Shown here one piece after another: positions 45,868 to 55,057 of a DNA stretch of 64,000 nt. Source of the stretch: a bacterium (lineage in GTDB: Bacteria > Eisenbacteria > RBG-16-71-46 > CAIMUX01); assembly GCA_030431975.1 (NCBI GenBank), contig JAUIHP010000004.1, positions 277,326 to 341,325 on the forward strand, given 5' to 3'. A program made the translations under genes and the position numbers. The notes below the pieces were generated by a model. It was not told where the DNA came from. It did no database searches and was given only the letters and a program-made list of their open reading frames with translations. The stretch's first letter is position 1. Every line of letters begins with the position of its first letter.

Positions 45868-47372
45868 ACCGTGGCGAAACGGGCTGCATTGCTTGCGATC
45901 TTCTCCACGGTCGCCGTGAGCTGACCGGCGGGACCATATATCGCTCTGAGAACTGGGCGGTCGAACATTGCGTCGGACCTCTTGGGGTTGGCACCTTGAT
46001 CGTGAAGCCGGTTCGACACGTGCTGGCTCTTGGCGAACTCACGCCGAATGAACGGGCGGAGATGGGCCCCTTGCTCGGTGCGGCTTCGGAGTGCGTCCAA
46101 ACGTTGACCTCGGCCGGCCAGGTCTACACCTGCTTGTGGTCCCACGCCGGCTGGGAGGCGGTCCACGTTCACTTCGTCGTTCAACCGTCTTTTCAGCGCT
46201 ACCGCGACCGGTACCCGGGGCCGGGACCGAACCTACAGTCTGCGATGTTCAAGGAAGGAAACTTGCCGCCCTCAGACGATGTGCGCCGATTCGCCGATGC
46301 GGCGCGTGACTGGAACCGCTGGCCGTCCTTCGGCATCGTTGCAGGTAGTACGGGTGGATCTGAGCGGAACGCAAACGTCGAGGGAGACCTCGAGGAAGCA
46401 GCTCCGTCAGCAAACGTCGAGGGAGACCTCGAGATACCGGCTCCGCCTGCAAACGTCGATGGAGGCCTCGAGGTAACGTCAACGTCCGCAGACGTCGAAG
46501 GGCGAGGCTGCCGAGTCCATCTCGTCGACGGAACCTTCGAACTCTTTCGCTGCTACCACGGAGCGCCGCGCGCGCTCGACGTGCATGGCAAAGAGGCCGG
46601 CGCGGTCCGCGGACTGATCTCCACTTTGGTCAAGCTTCTTCGCACTGAGGACGTGACACATGTCGCCGTGGCGGTGGATCAGGCTGTGGCGGGAAGAACC
46701 AGCGCAAAGGACGAGGCGCGGTCTCGGGAACCGGGTTTGGCTGCGCAGCACGGCCGCGCTGCGGAAGCGATCCGTGCCCTTGGGATCCGTCTTTGGCCGA
46801 TGGCGCGGGCGTTTCAGGCAGACGATGCCCTGGCGACCGGCGCACTTCGATTCAAGCATTGTCCGGACGTGCGCCAGGTCGTCATATGCACGACGGACAA
46901 GGATCTTGCGGAAGTCGTCGATGGCGAACGTGTCGTGCTTTGGAATCGGGTTCGCGACGTCTGGACGAATGAGGACGGCGTTCGGAAAAAGTTTGGCGTC
47001 GCTCCCAAAGCGATCCCCGAGTTCCTTGGACTGGTCGGCGACGCCGCGGACGGTTTGCCGGGAGTTCCGGGGTGGGGACCGAAGTCGGCCAGCACCGTGC
47101 TCTCCGTGTACCCGACCATTGAGGAGATCCCTCTTTCATCTGCGGACTGGAACTGCGAGGTTCGCGGTGCGGAGAAATTGGCCCGCACACTGGCCGAGGC
47201 AAGAGACGAAGCCATTCTTTGTCGCGACCTGGCCAAGCTCCGTCGCGACGTTCCGATTCATGACTCTATCGAAGACCTTCGTTGGCTGGGAGCGCACCGC
47301 GAAACCTTGACGCAGATCTGTGAGGAGATCGACCTCCCCGAGGTCCTGGACCGGATTCCTCTTTGGCGGTGA
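45864..47372 (+). CDS. Fusion of HIT-like hydrolase and FEN/5'-3' exonuclease domain
   Basis: 502 residues in one uninterrupted frame, ATGA overlap with the upstream gene. Residues 1-160 are HIT-like: C8-x2-C11 zinc pair, VGTLIVKPVRHV, and HVHFVVQP (H101, H103; the third histidine of HxHxH is V105). Residues 169-212 are a linker of 13-residue repeats. Residues 217-502 resemble the exonuclease domain of DNA polymerase I: VDGTFELF (D222), QADDALA (D320, D321), CTTDKDLAEVV (D345, D347), and GLVGDAADGLPGVPGWGPKSA (H3TH, D393, D396). The fusion suggests linked nucleotide and nucleic-acid processing, for example repair; this is inference. Confidence 0.85.
   Translation: MNRGETGCIACDLLHGRRELTGGTIYRSENWAVEHCVGPLGVGTLIVKPVRHVLALGELTPNERAEMGPLLGAASECVQTLTSAGQVYTCLWSHAGWEAVHVHFVVQPSFQRYRDRYPGPGPNLQSAMFKEGNLPPSDDVRRFADAARDWNRWPSFGIVAGSTGGSERNANVEGDLEEAAPSANVEGDLEIPAPPANVDGGLEVTSTSADVEGRGCRVHLVDGTFELFRCYHGAPRALDVHGKEAGAVRGLISTLVKLLRTEDVTHVAVAVDQAVAGRTSAKDEARSREPGLAAQHGRAAEAIRALGIRLWPMARAFQADDALATGALRFKHCPDVRQVVICTTDKDLAEVVDGERVVLWNRVRDVWTNEDGVRKKFGVAPKAIPEFLGLVGDAADGLPGVPGWGPKSASTVLSVYPTIEEIPLSSADWNCEVRGAEKLARTLAEARDEAILCRDLAKLRRDVPIHDSIEDLRWLGAHRETLTQICEEIDLPEVLDRIPLWR
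46371..46500 (+). repeat. 39-bp in-frame tandem repeat, 3.3 units
   Basis: Units start at 46371, 46410, 46449 and 46488 with GCAAACGTCGAKGGAGRCCT. They encode the ANVEGDLE-type linker of the HIT-FEN fusion. Confidence 0.9.
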
Positions 47373-48757
47373 AACCGAGTATGAACTACGCGCGCCTCGT
47401 CGGTGCCTATCCGCGACTGCTGGCGTTCGGCCTCGTCCTGACGTTCTTTTCCAGTTTCGGCCAGACCTACTTCATCGGGGTCTTCAACCCGTCGCTTCGG
47501 GATCATTTCGGTCTCAGCCACAGTGGGCTCGGGGCTTTGTACTCCGGCGCGACACTGGCCAGCAGCCTCTGCCTCATCTGGGTCGGCGCCTGGATCGACC
47601 GTTTCGAGTTGCGCCGGTATGCACACGGCGTCGGATTGGGTCTTCTTTTCGCCGTCGTACTCTTCTCGTTTGTGAGCCACGTCTGGATGCTGCCGGTCGC
47701 GTTCTTCTTTCTGCGTCTCTTCGGCCAGGGTCTCATGGGGCACACGTCGATGACGACGATGGCCCGCTACTTCTCGTCGAACCGCGGGAAGGCTCTTTCA
47801 GTTGCCGGATTGGGATTCCCCCTCGGGCAGGCCGTGCTTCCAAGGGCGTTCGTCGAAGTCGAGGCCTGGGCAGGGTGGCGAGCTTCCTGGTGGATCGCCG
47901 CGGTTTTCGTAGCTCTCGTCCTCCTGCCGTTTCTGCATTGGGTGTTTGCGCGCCCGGCAAGGGGGGAATCGGGTCAAGCCGAGTCGAGGGGGGGCAAAGA
48001 ATTGCGCGCGGCAGGGACGTCCCTGGCGCAGAGTCCCGGCGCGAGTTCCGGCTCGAATTCCGGCTTGAGTTCCGGCGCGAGTTCCGGCTCGAGTTCCGGC
48101 TTGAGTTCCGGCGCGAATTCCGGCGCGAGGTCCGGCTCGAGTTCCGCTGAGGCACCCTCAGTCTCTCGACAAGAGCCCGTCAGCTGGACCCGCGGCCAGG
48201 TGATCGCCGACCCGCGCTTTTGCTGCGTCCTTCCGTCGATCGTCGGTCCGCCTTTCATCGCGACCGGGCTCCTCTTTCACCAGGGAGTTCTGTCGGAATC
48301 CAAAGGCTGGACGATCGAGCAGTTCACGGCGACCTTCGTCGCCTTTGCCATCACGCAGACATCCGCTTCACTCATCACGGGGCCGATCGTCGATCGCTTC
48401 CGAGCTTCCGGAGTTCTTCTGACGTACCTGTTGCCGATGCTCGTCGGACTCGGCTTCCTCGCCGTCGGATCGTCTCCCTTCACGGCCTTTGTCTTCATGG
48501 CGCTCTTCGGAATCAGTGCCGGTGCGCAAGGAACGGTCACCGGCGCCTACTGGGTCGAGGCGTACGGCCCCGCACATCTGGGAGCGATCCGGTCCCTGGC
48601 TCTTTCCGTCATGGTTTTCGCGACGGCGGCCGCTCCGGTCCTCTTCGGACGCCTCATCGATCTCGGAGTTTCCTTCGAAACCATCGCCTGGCTCTGCTGC
48701 GCCTACGGAGGGGGCGCGACTCTGCTGTCGGCATTCTCCCGGTCTCCGAGCCATTGA
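47369..48757 (+). CDS. Major facilitator superfamily transporter
   Basis: 462 residues if the GTG at 47369 overlapping the previous stop (GTGA) is used; ATG 47381 is an alternative. Twelve predicted helices in two bundles: FGLVLTFFSSFGQTYFIGVF at the start, an A-loop-like ALYSGATLASSLCLIWVGAWIDR, and a second half starting FCCVLPSIVGPPFIATGLLF. Resembles oxalate/formate-antiporter-like MFS members. The central cytoplasmic loop carries a serine/glycine-rich insertion (about 224-259) made of 12-bp repeats. Substrate unknown. Confidence 0.85.
   Translation: MKPSMNYARLVGAYPRLLAFGLVLTFFSSFGQTYFIGVFNPSLRDHFGLSHSGLGALYSGATLASSLCLIWVGAWIDRFELRRYAHGVGLGLLFAVVLFSFVSHVWMLPVAFFFLRLFGQGLMGHTSMTTMARYFSSNRGKALSVAGLGFPLGQAVLPRAFVEVEAWAGWRASWWIAAVFVALVLLPFLHWVFARPARGESGQAESRGGKELRAAGTSLAQSPGASSGSNSGLSSGASSGSSSGLSSGANSGARSGSSSAEAPSVSRQEPVSWTRGQVIADPRFCCVLPSIVGPPFIATGLLFHQGVLSESKGWTIEQFTATFVAFAITQTSASLITGPIVDRFRASGVLLTYLLPMLVGLGFLAVGSSPFTAFVFMALFGISAGAQGTVTGAYWVEAYGPAHLGAIRSLALSVMVFATAAAPVLFGRLIDLGVSFETIAWLCCAYGGGATLLSAFSRSPSH
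48038..48145 (+). repeat. 12-bp in-frame tandem repeat, nine units
   Basis: Units GGCGCGAGTTCC, GGCTCGAGTTCC and GGCTTGAGTTCC cycle with a 36-bp higher order. They encode GASS/GSSS/GLSS in the MFS central loop. Confidence 0.9.
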
Positions 48758-48796
48758 CAGTCCCAGCGAGCTCCGGCAATCCCGATCAGAACCGGC

Positions 48797-48802
48797 TATA
48801 CT
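48797..48802 (+). promoter_or_regulatory. Putative -10 element of the polysaccharide gene group
   Basis: GGCTATACTC, about 55 bases before the GTG at 48857, in the 99-base gap after the MFS gene. Confidence 0.35.
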
Positions 48803-48856
48803 CCGCCGAGCACATTGCTGATCTGAAACGCCGCACGTCGTCAGGGAAGGGAATCC

Positions 48857-50137
48857 GTGCTTCGTAGGGCACTCCGCGCCATCTTCATACTCGTCTTCGC
48901 AACCGCTCTCGTCGGTTCGCTGGTTCTGTGGTTTCTGCTGCGCGTTCCGACGCCGGAACGTCCGCTCCTGCCGTTCCCAGCGGACAAGTCGTGCGCCATC
49001 GCCATCACTGACGATACCGACTACTTCCAGTTCGAAACGACCGCACCGGTCTATGAGCTGCTCAACCGGTGTGGAGCCCGGGTGACGAAAACCGTCTGGG
49101 TTTTTGATCATCCCGACGAGCCGCCGGAGAAAGAGGGACTGTCCCTCGTCGATCCGTACTACCGAAGTTGGGTTCGGGCCCAACATCGCTATGGGCATGA
49201 GATCACTCTTCACAGTGCGACCGCGGGGGATGACAAGCGCGAGACGACGTTCGCAGCCTATGACTCGCTGCGTACGCTCTTCGGCGAGTACCCGCGACTG
49301 GAGATTTTCCACAAGAGCAACAAGGAGGCGTTCTACTGGGGAGCGGATCGCCTTCCCAACGCTCTGCTTCGTTCTCTTTACGAGCGAAAGATGCAATCGC
49401 GCTTCGAAGGCAGCGACCCCGAGAGCCCGTACTACTGGGTCGACCGTTCGCGCGAGTTCGTCCGTTATGTCCGGACCTATACCTTCAACGAAATCGATAC
49501 CTGGGCCATGTGTCCGAGCATGCCGTATGAAGATCCCGCGACTCCCGACGCACCGCTCTGGTTCGCGAGCAGCAACGGCCGGTGGGGAGGAGACTTCGTT
49601 CGTCTGGTCCAACCGCCAAACATCGAGAAACTGAAACGCACCCACGGGGTTTCTGTGGTCTATGTGCACCTGGCGACAGGGTTCGATACGCCGGAAGCGA
49701 TGGCGGCCCTACGGCGGTGCGCGACCGATCCGGAGATCGAGTTCGTTCCGGCGGGTGAGATCCTTGACCGCCTTCGGCTGATTCAACTCATCCGGGACCA
49801 TCTCGACCGAGGGGAGACCCGCTGGGTTCTGCCGACAGACCTGAAGCCGCAGCTCACGAATCTGTCCGTGGAAGCGGACCTGGCCGAAGCCTGGGTTTCC
49901 CGTGGGGGCGCCGCCGATTCGATAATGGATTGGGAGATCGTGACTTCCGCCCAGGCCTCAGACAGCCCGGGATCGCCGGCGGCCCGGATGAACCTTGAGG
50001 ACTGGCTGAAACAAGTCGATGTAGAGTTGGTGTGGTCTGAGGAGAATGTCTTCCATCAGGCGCGAACGATCTCCCGGGTCGAAAAATGGCGGCTTGTCGC
50101 CAAATGGTTGCGGACCCAACTGACCAGCCCGACATGA
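48857..50137 (+). CDS. Membrane-anchored polysaccharide-deacetylase-like protein
   Basis: 426 residues, GTG start (AAGGGAATCC upstream). One N-terminal membrane helix (IFILVFATALVGSLVLWFLL) leads to an extracytoplasmic domain. The NodB-like pattern is only partial: AIAITDDTDYFQ with paired aspartates, KTVWVF, and GHEITLHSAT with an HxxxH. This may be a distant carbohydrate esterase 4 relative acting on a cell-surface glycan, or an inactive homologue. Followed 13 bases later by an O-antigen-ligase-like gene, which supports a polysaccharide role. Confidence 0.65.
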   Translation: MLRRALRAIFILVFATALVGSLVLWFLLRVPTPERPLLPFPADKSCAIAITDDTDYFQFETTAPVYELLNRCGARVTKTVWVFDHPDEPPEKEGLSLVDPYYRSWVRAQHRYGHEITLHSATAGDDKRETTFAAYDSLRTLFGEYPRLEIFHKSNKEAFYWGADRLPNALLRSLYERKMQSRFEGSDPESPYYWVDRSREFVRYVRTYTFNEIDTWAMCPSMPYEDPATPDAPLWFASSNGRWGGDFVRLVQPPNIEKLKRTHGVSVVYVHLATGFDTPEAMAALRRCATDPEIEFVPAGEILDRLRLIQLIRDHLDRGETRWVLPTDLKPQLTNLSVEADLAEAWVSRGGAADSIMDWEIVTSAQASDSPGSPAARMNLEDWLKQVDVELVWSEENVFHQARTISRVEKWRLVAKWLRTQLTSPT

Positions 50138-50150
50138 GGTTTCCGACGAA

Positions 50151-51713
50151 GTGACGACCCCGATGGAAGAAGAGCTACCGCTGCGTCGCGCGGCCGGTGA
50201 GGCTTCGACCAGCTCCGGGCACGGCTCCCGTTTCGGCGGCCCGTCGCCCCGCGGGGGCATTCGGCCGCATCGCTACATGCAGGAGCCGACGACCTCCTTC
50301 ATCGATAAACTGAAGGGGCCGGGGATCGTGCTGGCCGTGGCCGCGGCCGCCGTCGTCTTCGTTCTTTTCTCGACCTATCTGCACTACAACCTCGACCAGG
50401 CCCCGCATCGGATGTTCAAGATGCTGCTTGGCGGGTCCTTCCTCGTCGCGCTCTTCATGAAACCGGAAAAGACGGTCCTGCTGCTGCCGTTCGCGCTTCC
50501 TTACAGCGAGCTGTTGCCGGTGACGCCGATTCCGCTCGTCAACTCGAAGAACATTCTCATCGCAGCGCTTCTTCTTTCCTGGATCGGTCACGGGATCATC
50601 CTGAAGCGGAAGATCCTCGATCCATCTCCGTGGAACCGACCGCTTCTGGCCTTCATCGGCTACTCGGTCTTTTCCGTCGTCTTCGGCGTGTTCTACACCG
50701 GGCGTGGAGTCGGCGAGCTCTATCCGATGATGCAGTCGCTTTGGAACCAGTCGATGGGGTTCGTCCTTTTCTTCGTCACCTACAACACGGTTCGAACGAA
50801 GGACGACATCCAGCAGCTGGCCTACCTCTACTGCGTTGGGGCGGGACTGGGCGCCATCCCCGTTCTCAGGGAGTACGGCGAGTATTCCTACGGAAAGCGT
50901 GTCGGCGGAGGAATGGGCGACATCAACGGCGCGGGCGCATACTTTGCGGGCGCTATCGTCGTCACGCTGGAGATGATGGCGGCCAGGTTCAAGAAAGCCT
51001 GGCACCGGGTTCTTCTCATCGGCGCTCTCATCGGAAGCGGGGTCGGCCTCATCCTTCCGGCTTCAAGAGGCGCGATTCTCGCCTGTTCGACTGCGGCCGG
51101 GATGCAGGCCATGCGAGGCGGTCCGGTCCGCATCGTTCTCGTTTTGGCAACGGCCCTCACCATCGTTGCGTTCACGCCGCAACACGTGAAGGACCGTTTT
51201 CTCGAGACTCAGGATGAAGTTGCTTCGGGAGACCTGGCCAAAGGTTCCAGCGGTCGTACTGACATCTGGAAGGCGACCATCGATGTCATCGAGACGAGTC
51301 CGGTGCTCGGGGTCGGATGGGGACAGCTACCGCGAGCCATGAAGAAGACGGCCTACGGCGACGACCGCGTGGCCCACAACCTTTACCTGGAGCTTTGGGC
51401 CCAGATGGGATTGCCCGGGTTGGTTCTCATGCTCTGGCTCTTCTGGATCGGTCTCAAAGAGGGATGGGCCCTGCGAAAAGAAGAAGGCTTCCCCAAAATC
51501 CTGGGGAACGCGTTTGTCTACTACATGATCGTCCTCGTCATTGCGAACGTCTTCGGCGGTCGGCTCTTCAGCATCTACTCCCTGGGTGCGCTCGGCATTC
51601 TGGCGGCACTGGTCTTCCGAACGCGGACGAACCTGCGCGAAGAACGGGAAGCGCTGCGGGCACAACGAGCCGCGCTGATGGCGGAGTCCACGCCGACCAT
51701 CCCGGCCCGGTGA
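50151..51713 (+). CDS. O-antigen ligase/polymerase-like membrane protein
   Basis: 520 residues from GTG 50151 (GAGGT ten bases upstream; ATG 50163 possible). A roughly 55-residue hydrophilic N-terminus precedes about ten to twelve helices. The Wzy_C/O-antigen ligase signature is present: SRGAILACSTAA, a large loop with SSGRTDIWKATIDVIETSPVLGVGWG, and AHNLYLELWAQMGLPGLVLML. Such proteins join or polymerise polysaccharide on lipid carriers at the periplasmic face. The C-terminal tail is charged (REEREALRAQRAAL). Confidence 0.87.
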   Translation: MTTPMEEELPLRRAAGEASTSSGHGSRFGGPSPRGGIRPHRYMQEPTTSFIDKLKGPGIVLAVAAAAVVFVLFSTYLHYNLDQAPHRMFKMLLGGSFLVALFMKPEKTVLLLPFALPYSELLPVTPIPLVNSKNILIAALLLSWIGHGIILKRKILDPSPWNRPLLAFIGYSVFSVVFGVFYTGRGVGELYPMMQSLWNQSMGFVLFFVTYNTVRTKDDIQQLAYLYCVGAGLGAIPVLREYGEYSYGKRVGGGMGDINGAGAYFAGAIVVTLEMMAARFKKAWHRVLLIGALIGSGVGLILPASRGAILACSTAAGMQAMRGGPVRIVLVLATALTIVAFTPQHVKDRFLETQDEVASGDLAKGSSGRTDIWKATIDVIETSPVLGVGWGQLPRAMKKTAYGDDRVAHNLYLELWAQMGLPGLVLMLWLFWIGLKEGWALRKEEGFPKILGNAFVYYMIVLVIANVFGGRLFSIYSLGALGILAALVFRTRTNLREEREALRAQRAALMAESTPTIPAR

Positions 51714-51796
51714 CCTGTACTGGAAGGGTCGCGCCAGTTCCGCTAACCTAAAGATTCCTCTCCGGAACCGTTCGAGCCCTCTCGGAAGGGGAATCC

Positions 51797-52483
51797 ATGT
51801 TTTTGCAGACGTCCAATGAGTCGGGAGCGGTCCGTGCGATCGCGCTCGCGTTGCTGTTCACCGCGTCGTTCACGAGTTCAGAGGCTGCCCAATCGTTTCG
51901 ACTCGAGGCAGGGGTGGCGCGCTCTGATGCCGCACGCACGGCCATCCACGCAGCCGCGTTGGTCGGGATCGACTACTCTTTCGCCTCCCTGCAGATGGGG
52001 GTGTCGTTTCAGCCTCAAGCCGTGAAGCGCGAGACCTATGAGTCGCGTTTTGGCCAGGTCGGGTATGTGTCCCGCGAGATCGAAGAAGACCTCAACTACG
52101 TGGGGATGCCCTTTCGCGTTCAATCCTACTTCTCTCGCGAGAACAGGTCCGGCCTCTTCGGACGGGCTGGTCTCGAACCTCGGGTGCTGCTCAACAACAG
52201 GCCCGGGCCGGGAACGTCGCCCGACTGTTCCTTCTGCTATGAGCCGATCTCTGAGAGGAAGAGCCTCTATCCGAGTTGGGATCTTGGAATTCAGCTGGGC
52301 CTTGGATGGTTCTTCGAGAACGCGACCTTCCCGTTCTTCGCAGAGTTGGTCGGGGCGATGGGGCTGAGGGAGATGCCCGCGAGCCAGGCCCGAACGACCC
52401 GGGAACTGGAGAATCCGAACGATTCGGGCTCGCGACGCAACAAGTCCGTCATGCTCATTGTGGGAAAGTCGTTCTCGATCTGA
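51797..52483 (+). CDS. Predicted outer-membrane beta-barrel protein
   Basis: 228 residues with a signal peptide (ALALLFTASFTSSEAAQ). The remainder alternates polar and hydrophobic residues, with terminal aromatic strands (RNKSVMLIVGKSFSI) typical of small eight- to ten-stranded barrels of the PorT/OmpA-like type. SD-like GGAAGGGGAATCC precedes ATG 51797. No functional assignment. Confidence 0.65.
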   Translation: MFLQTSNESGAVRAIALALLFTASFTSSEAAQSFRLEAGVARSDAARTAIHAAALVGIDYSFASLQMGVSFQPQAVKRETYESRFGQVGYVSREIEEDLNYVGMPFRVQSYFSRENRSGLFGRAGLEPRVLLNNRPGPGTSPDCSFCYEPISERKSLYPSWDLGIQLGLGWFFENATFPFFAELVGAMGLREMPASQARTTRELENPNDSGSRRNKSVMLIVGKSFSI

Positions 52484-52510
52484 TCCCGGCCTGTCGGCGA
52501 GGCCGGGATC
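52482..52510. terminator. Hairpin between convergent genes
   Basis: Perfect ten-pair stem GATCCCGGCC (52482-52491) with GGCCGGGATC (52501-52510), nine-base loop. It overlaps the upstream stop codon and has no T tract, so it may end transcription from both sides inefficiently. Confidence 0.55.
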
Positions 52511-52525
52511 GCATGCTGAGTGCGG

Positions 52526-53224
52526 TTAGCGGCTGAGCAGAATCATCTGCCGCGTGTGAACCTCGGCTCCCGCGTGCAGTCGATAGAAGTAGATGCCTGC
52601 CGGCACGTTCCGACCCGCTTTATCGCGTCCGTCCCAACTCATCGCATGAGTTCCCGCGCTCTCCACACCATTCGCGAGTTCGCGAACGACTCGACCGCCG
52701 GCATCGATGACGGAAAGTCGGATCGATGCGGCTTCCGCCAACTGAAAGCGAATCTCGGTCGAGCCGACGAACGGATTGGGAGCATTCTGAAGTAGTTCGA
52801 GTCCGGAGTTCGTCTCGGCCGTTTCGACATCGGCCGGAGTCCTTCCGGTATCGACCCGGTTTCCGAAGAATCGCTGAGCGATGTCCTCGCCGACTTCCAC
52901 CTGGACACAGTCCGGAGTTGTGTTCTCCCAGCCGTCGGGAGTAATCGTGCAAATCTCGTAGCTTCCGTTCGCGAGGGGAAGGAAGCAGGCTGCGCCAAAG
53001 TCGTCGGTCGTCCGGCACTGAACGGATCCGTCTGCAGCCGTAAGGCAGACTTCCCAGCCTTGGAGTCCGGACTCGTCCGGGTCGTACTTGCCATTCTCGT
53101 TGGCGTCGATGAACGCAAATCCGCAAACGCCGGGTGAGGCTTGAGCAGTCTCTACGTTTGAGGTCGAAGCCGCGATGAGCATGAGGGGAAGCGCCAGGAT
53201 GCCGAGAGGGACGGCCTTCTGCAT
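52526..53224 (-). CDS. Secreted protein with SdrD B-like and FlgD-like domains
   Basis: 232 residues. A signal peptide ends near QASPG. Residues 33-110 look like a calcium-binding SdrD B-type repeat (FAFIDANENGKYDPDESGLQGWEVCL) with four cysteines. Residues 145-232 are the FlgD-like sorting module (LLQNAPNPFVGSTEIRF, SWDGRDKAGRNVPAGIYFYRL). A surface or extracellular location is likely; function unknown. The related module ends two other proteins in this window. Confidence 0.8.
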   Translation of the reverse strand: MQKAVPLGILALPLMLIAASTSNVETAQASPGVCGFAFIDANENGKYDPDESGLQGWEVCLTAADGSVQCRTTDDFGAACFLPLANGSYEICTITPDGWENTTPDCVQVEVGEDIAQRFFGNRVDTGRTPADVETAETNSGLELLQNAPNPFVGSTEIRFQLAEAASIRLSVIDAGGRVVRELANGVESAGTHAMSWDGRDKAGRNVPAGIYFYRLHAGAEVHTRQMILLSR

Positions 53225-53273
53225 GGGATGACTCTCCTTGGGTCGATGGCTTGGAACGGGCCCCGCGCGGGGA

Positions 53274-53279
53274 GTCTAG
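53274..53279 (-). promoter_or_regulatory. Putative -10 element on the minus strand
   Basis: Read leftward, GGGCTAGACTCCCC lies 50 bases upstream of the ATG at 53224. It is followed by a short CCCCGCGCGGGG palindrome within the leader. Confidence 0.4.
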
Positions 53280-53423
53280 CCCGATCCAATTGCGAAGGTC
53301 TACCGCGGTAGCCAAGTCTGCCCGCGACCACGGATTTGCGCTTGCTCGGAAGTCACCGTTTCCCGGCCGAAGCCGAGACCGTACTCTCCGCGAAGGACAG
53401 ATCGTTGCGAAGAGGAGTCGTTC

Positions 53424-55010
53424 GTGGAGCCGACAACCGAAATAGACTGCGTACTCGTATGGGATCGGGGCGGACGGCTTGCCGCGAAACCTGTCGACGG
53501 TCGACACGATGACCGGCGGCTGCCCGAGATTCGCCTGAGTCTCCCGCAACCGCCCGTGCCGTTTCTGTATCTCGAGCAAATCCATTCGCGCCTTGCCGGT
53601 GAACTTCCGGGAGGTCGGTTCCTCACCTACGCGGGAGAGCACGATGGGCGCCACGTCGTTTGTCTTACCGATGAAATGGACGGGCCGGAACAGACCCCCG
53701 GAAGGAAGGAGCTTCAGGGTTCGGTCCCGGACTCGGACGCGTCCGCACGTGCTTCGGTCTCCTGGACCGAACGAAGCAAACTGGAGGATGAGGACCGGAG
53801 CGTTGTCGAGATCGCCGAGAAGCATGCGTCGGAAACCGAGATCCCGTGGCACCGCAGGGACTGGATCCGCGCCGAGCTTGTTCCCTGGCTCGAAAAAAGC
53901 ACGGGCGAGCCGTGCTCCGTCCACGATCTGACTCCGCTGAGAAGTAGCGACCGATCCTACGTCGCCCGGTGGACGCCGGGAGTTCACGCGGCGACCGCCA
54001 CGTCCGGGGGACCTGCCTCTGCCGGGGCGGAGCCGACGTCCTTGTATATAAAGTGCGACCGAGAGCCCTTGCCTTCGGATGCTGCCGTTACGGAACTCCT
54101 GGCGTCGCCGGAAGGGCCGGTTCCCCAACCCGTCGCGGTCGATGCGGCTCGTGGTTGGATGTTGATGAAGCCGCTGCCCGGCCGGCCTCTGTCGGCGTCG
54201 GACCCGACAAGCTTCTGGGAGGCCGCCGCAGGAACGTTGGCGCGTTTGCAGCGCTCCACCGAAGCGGAATGCGAGCCCCTGTTCGCGCTCGGGACGCGAG
54301 ACTATCGGGGGGCGCGCCTCGGGGAGAGACTTCTGGCCATGCTGTCCGATCCGAAGGTTGTCGGAAACGAGGAGGACGGCGGAATCTCTGCAGACGACGC
54401 TTCCGTCCTGCCGGACCTGCAGGAGTGGGTCCGGGACTGGTGCGCCTGGCTTAAGGATTCGAAGATCCCCGCGACCGTCGTTCACCAGGACTTCGTCACC
54501 TGCAACATCCATGTCACGCCCGGGACGGAGGCGGACCTCGCAACGGACGTCACGCCCGGGACGGAGGTGGACCCCGCAGCGGACGTCACCCCCACAACGG
54601 ACCCCGACCCCATAGCGGACGCCGACCCATCGACGACCGGGTCGACAACCGGATCCGGGGCCGGCCCCGGCTCGACACCCGCAGTGTGGGTCTTCGACTG
54701 GAGCGACACCGTGCTCGGGCACCCCTTCTTCTCTTTTGATCGTCTTCTCGACGAGTGTTGGTCTGACGAAGAACGGAAGTCCGCCGCGATCCAGGCCTAT
54801 CTCGAGGCCTGGTCGGATGTCGCCGATTCCGACGCTCTGCTCGCCGAGTTCAAGCGGTGCCAGAGGCTCCGGGTGCTCTACGAGGCTCTTCGTTGGTATG
54901 ACGAGATTCGGTACCTACCGCCGACCGCGCCGAATCACCGGCTGCTTCAGGCCGACCTGAGGACAGGAGTCGTCACCATGCTCCGGTGGATTCGTACCAA
55001 TCCGCAATAG
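53424..55010 (+). CDS. Phosphotransferase (APH/choline-kinase-like) family protein with repeat insertion
   Basis: 528 residues from GTG 53424 (GAGGAG upstream). Residues 1-100 form an N-terminal domain of uncertain type, perhaps NUDIX-like. The kinase fold begins near 150: SVHDLTPLRSSDRSYVARW, LYIKCD, VDAARGWMLMKPLPGRPL, catalytic VVHQDFVTCNIHV (HxDxxxxN), and VFDWSDTVLGHPFFSFDRLL (metal-binding D). Between these last two, where relatives have a short turn, residues about 364-419 are an acidic Thr/Asp/Pro-rich insertion from 36-bp repeats. Substrate unknown; cell-wall sugar or small-molecule kinase is possible. Confidence 0.82.
   Translation: MEPTTEIDCVLVWDRGGRLAAKPVDGRHDDRRLPEIRLSLPQPPVPFLYLEQIHSRLAGELPGGRFLTYAGEHDGRHVVCLTDEMDGPEQTPGRKELQGSVPDSDASARASVSWTERSKLEDEDRSVVEIAEKHASETEIPWHRRDWIRAELVPWLEKSTGEPCSVHDLTPLRSSDRSYVARWTPGVHAATATSGGPASAGAEPTSLYIKCDREPLPSDAAVTELLASPEGPVPQPVAVDAARGWMLMKPLPGRPLSASDPTSFWEAAAGTLARLQRSTEAECEPLFALGTRDYRGARLGERLLAMLSDPKVVGNEEDGGISADDASVLPDLQEWVRDWCAWLKDSKIPATVVHQDFVTCNIHVTPGTEADLATDVTPGTEVDPAADVTPTTDPDPIADADPSTTGSTTGSGAGPGSTPAVWVFDWSDTVLGHPFFSFDRLLDECWSDEERKSAAIQAYLEAWSDVADSDALLAEFKRCQRLRVLYEALRWYDEIRYLPPTAPNHRLLQADLRTGVVTMLRWIRTNPQ
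54513..54620 (+). repeat. 36-bp in-frame tandem repeat, about 2.5-3 units
   Basis: Units begin with GTCACSCC at 54513, 54549 and 54585. They encode TPGTE-type acidic segments inside the kinase catalytic region. Confidence 0.8.
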
Positions 55011-55057
55011 GTCGTGCCGGCCAGGCCGACTTGCCTACGCCCCGCCCTATCTCGATC

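Noticed and set aside
52620..54722. 700-codon leftward open frame
   Set aside because: It runs through two recognisable genes on different frames and strands (the FlgD-type protein and the kinase-fold protein) and its translation is R/P/G-rich without domains.
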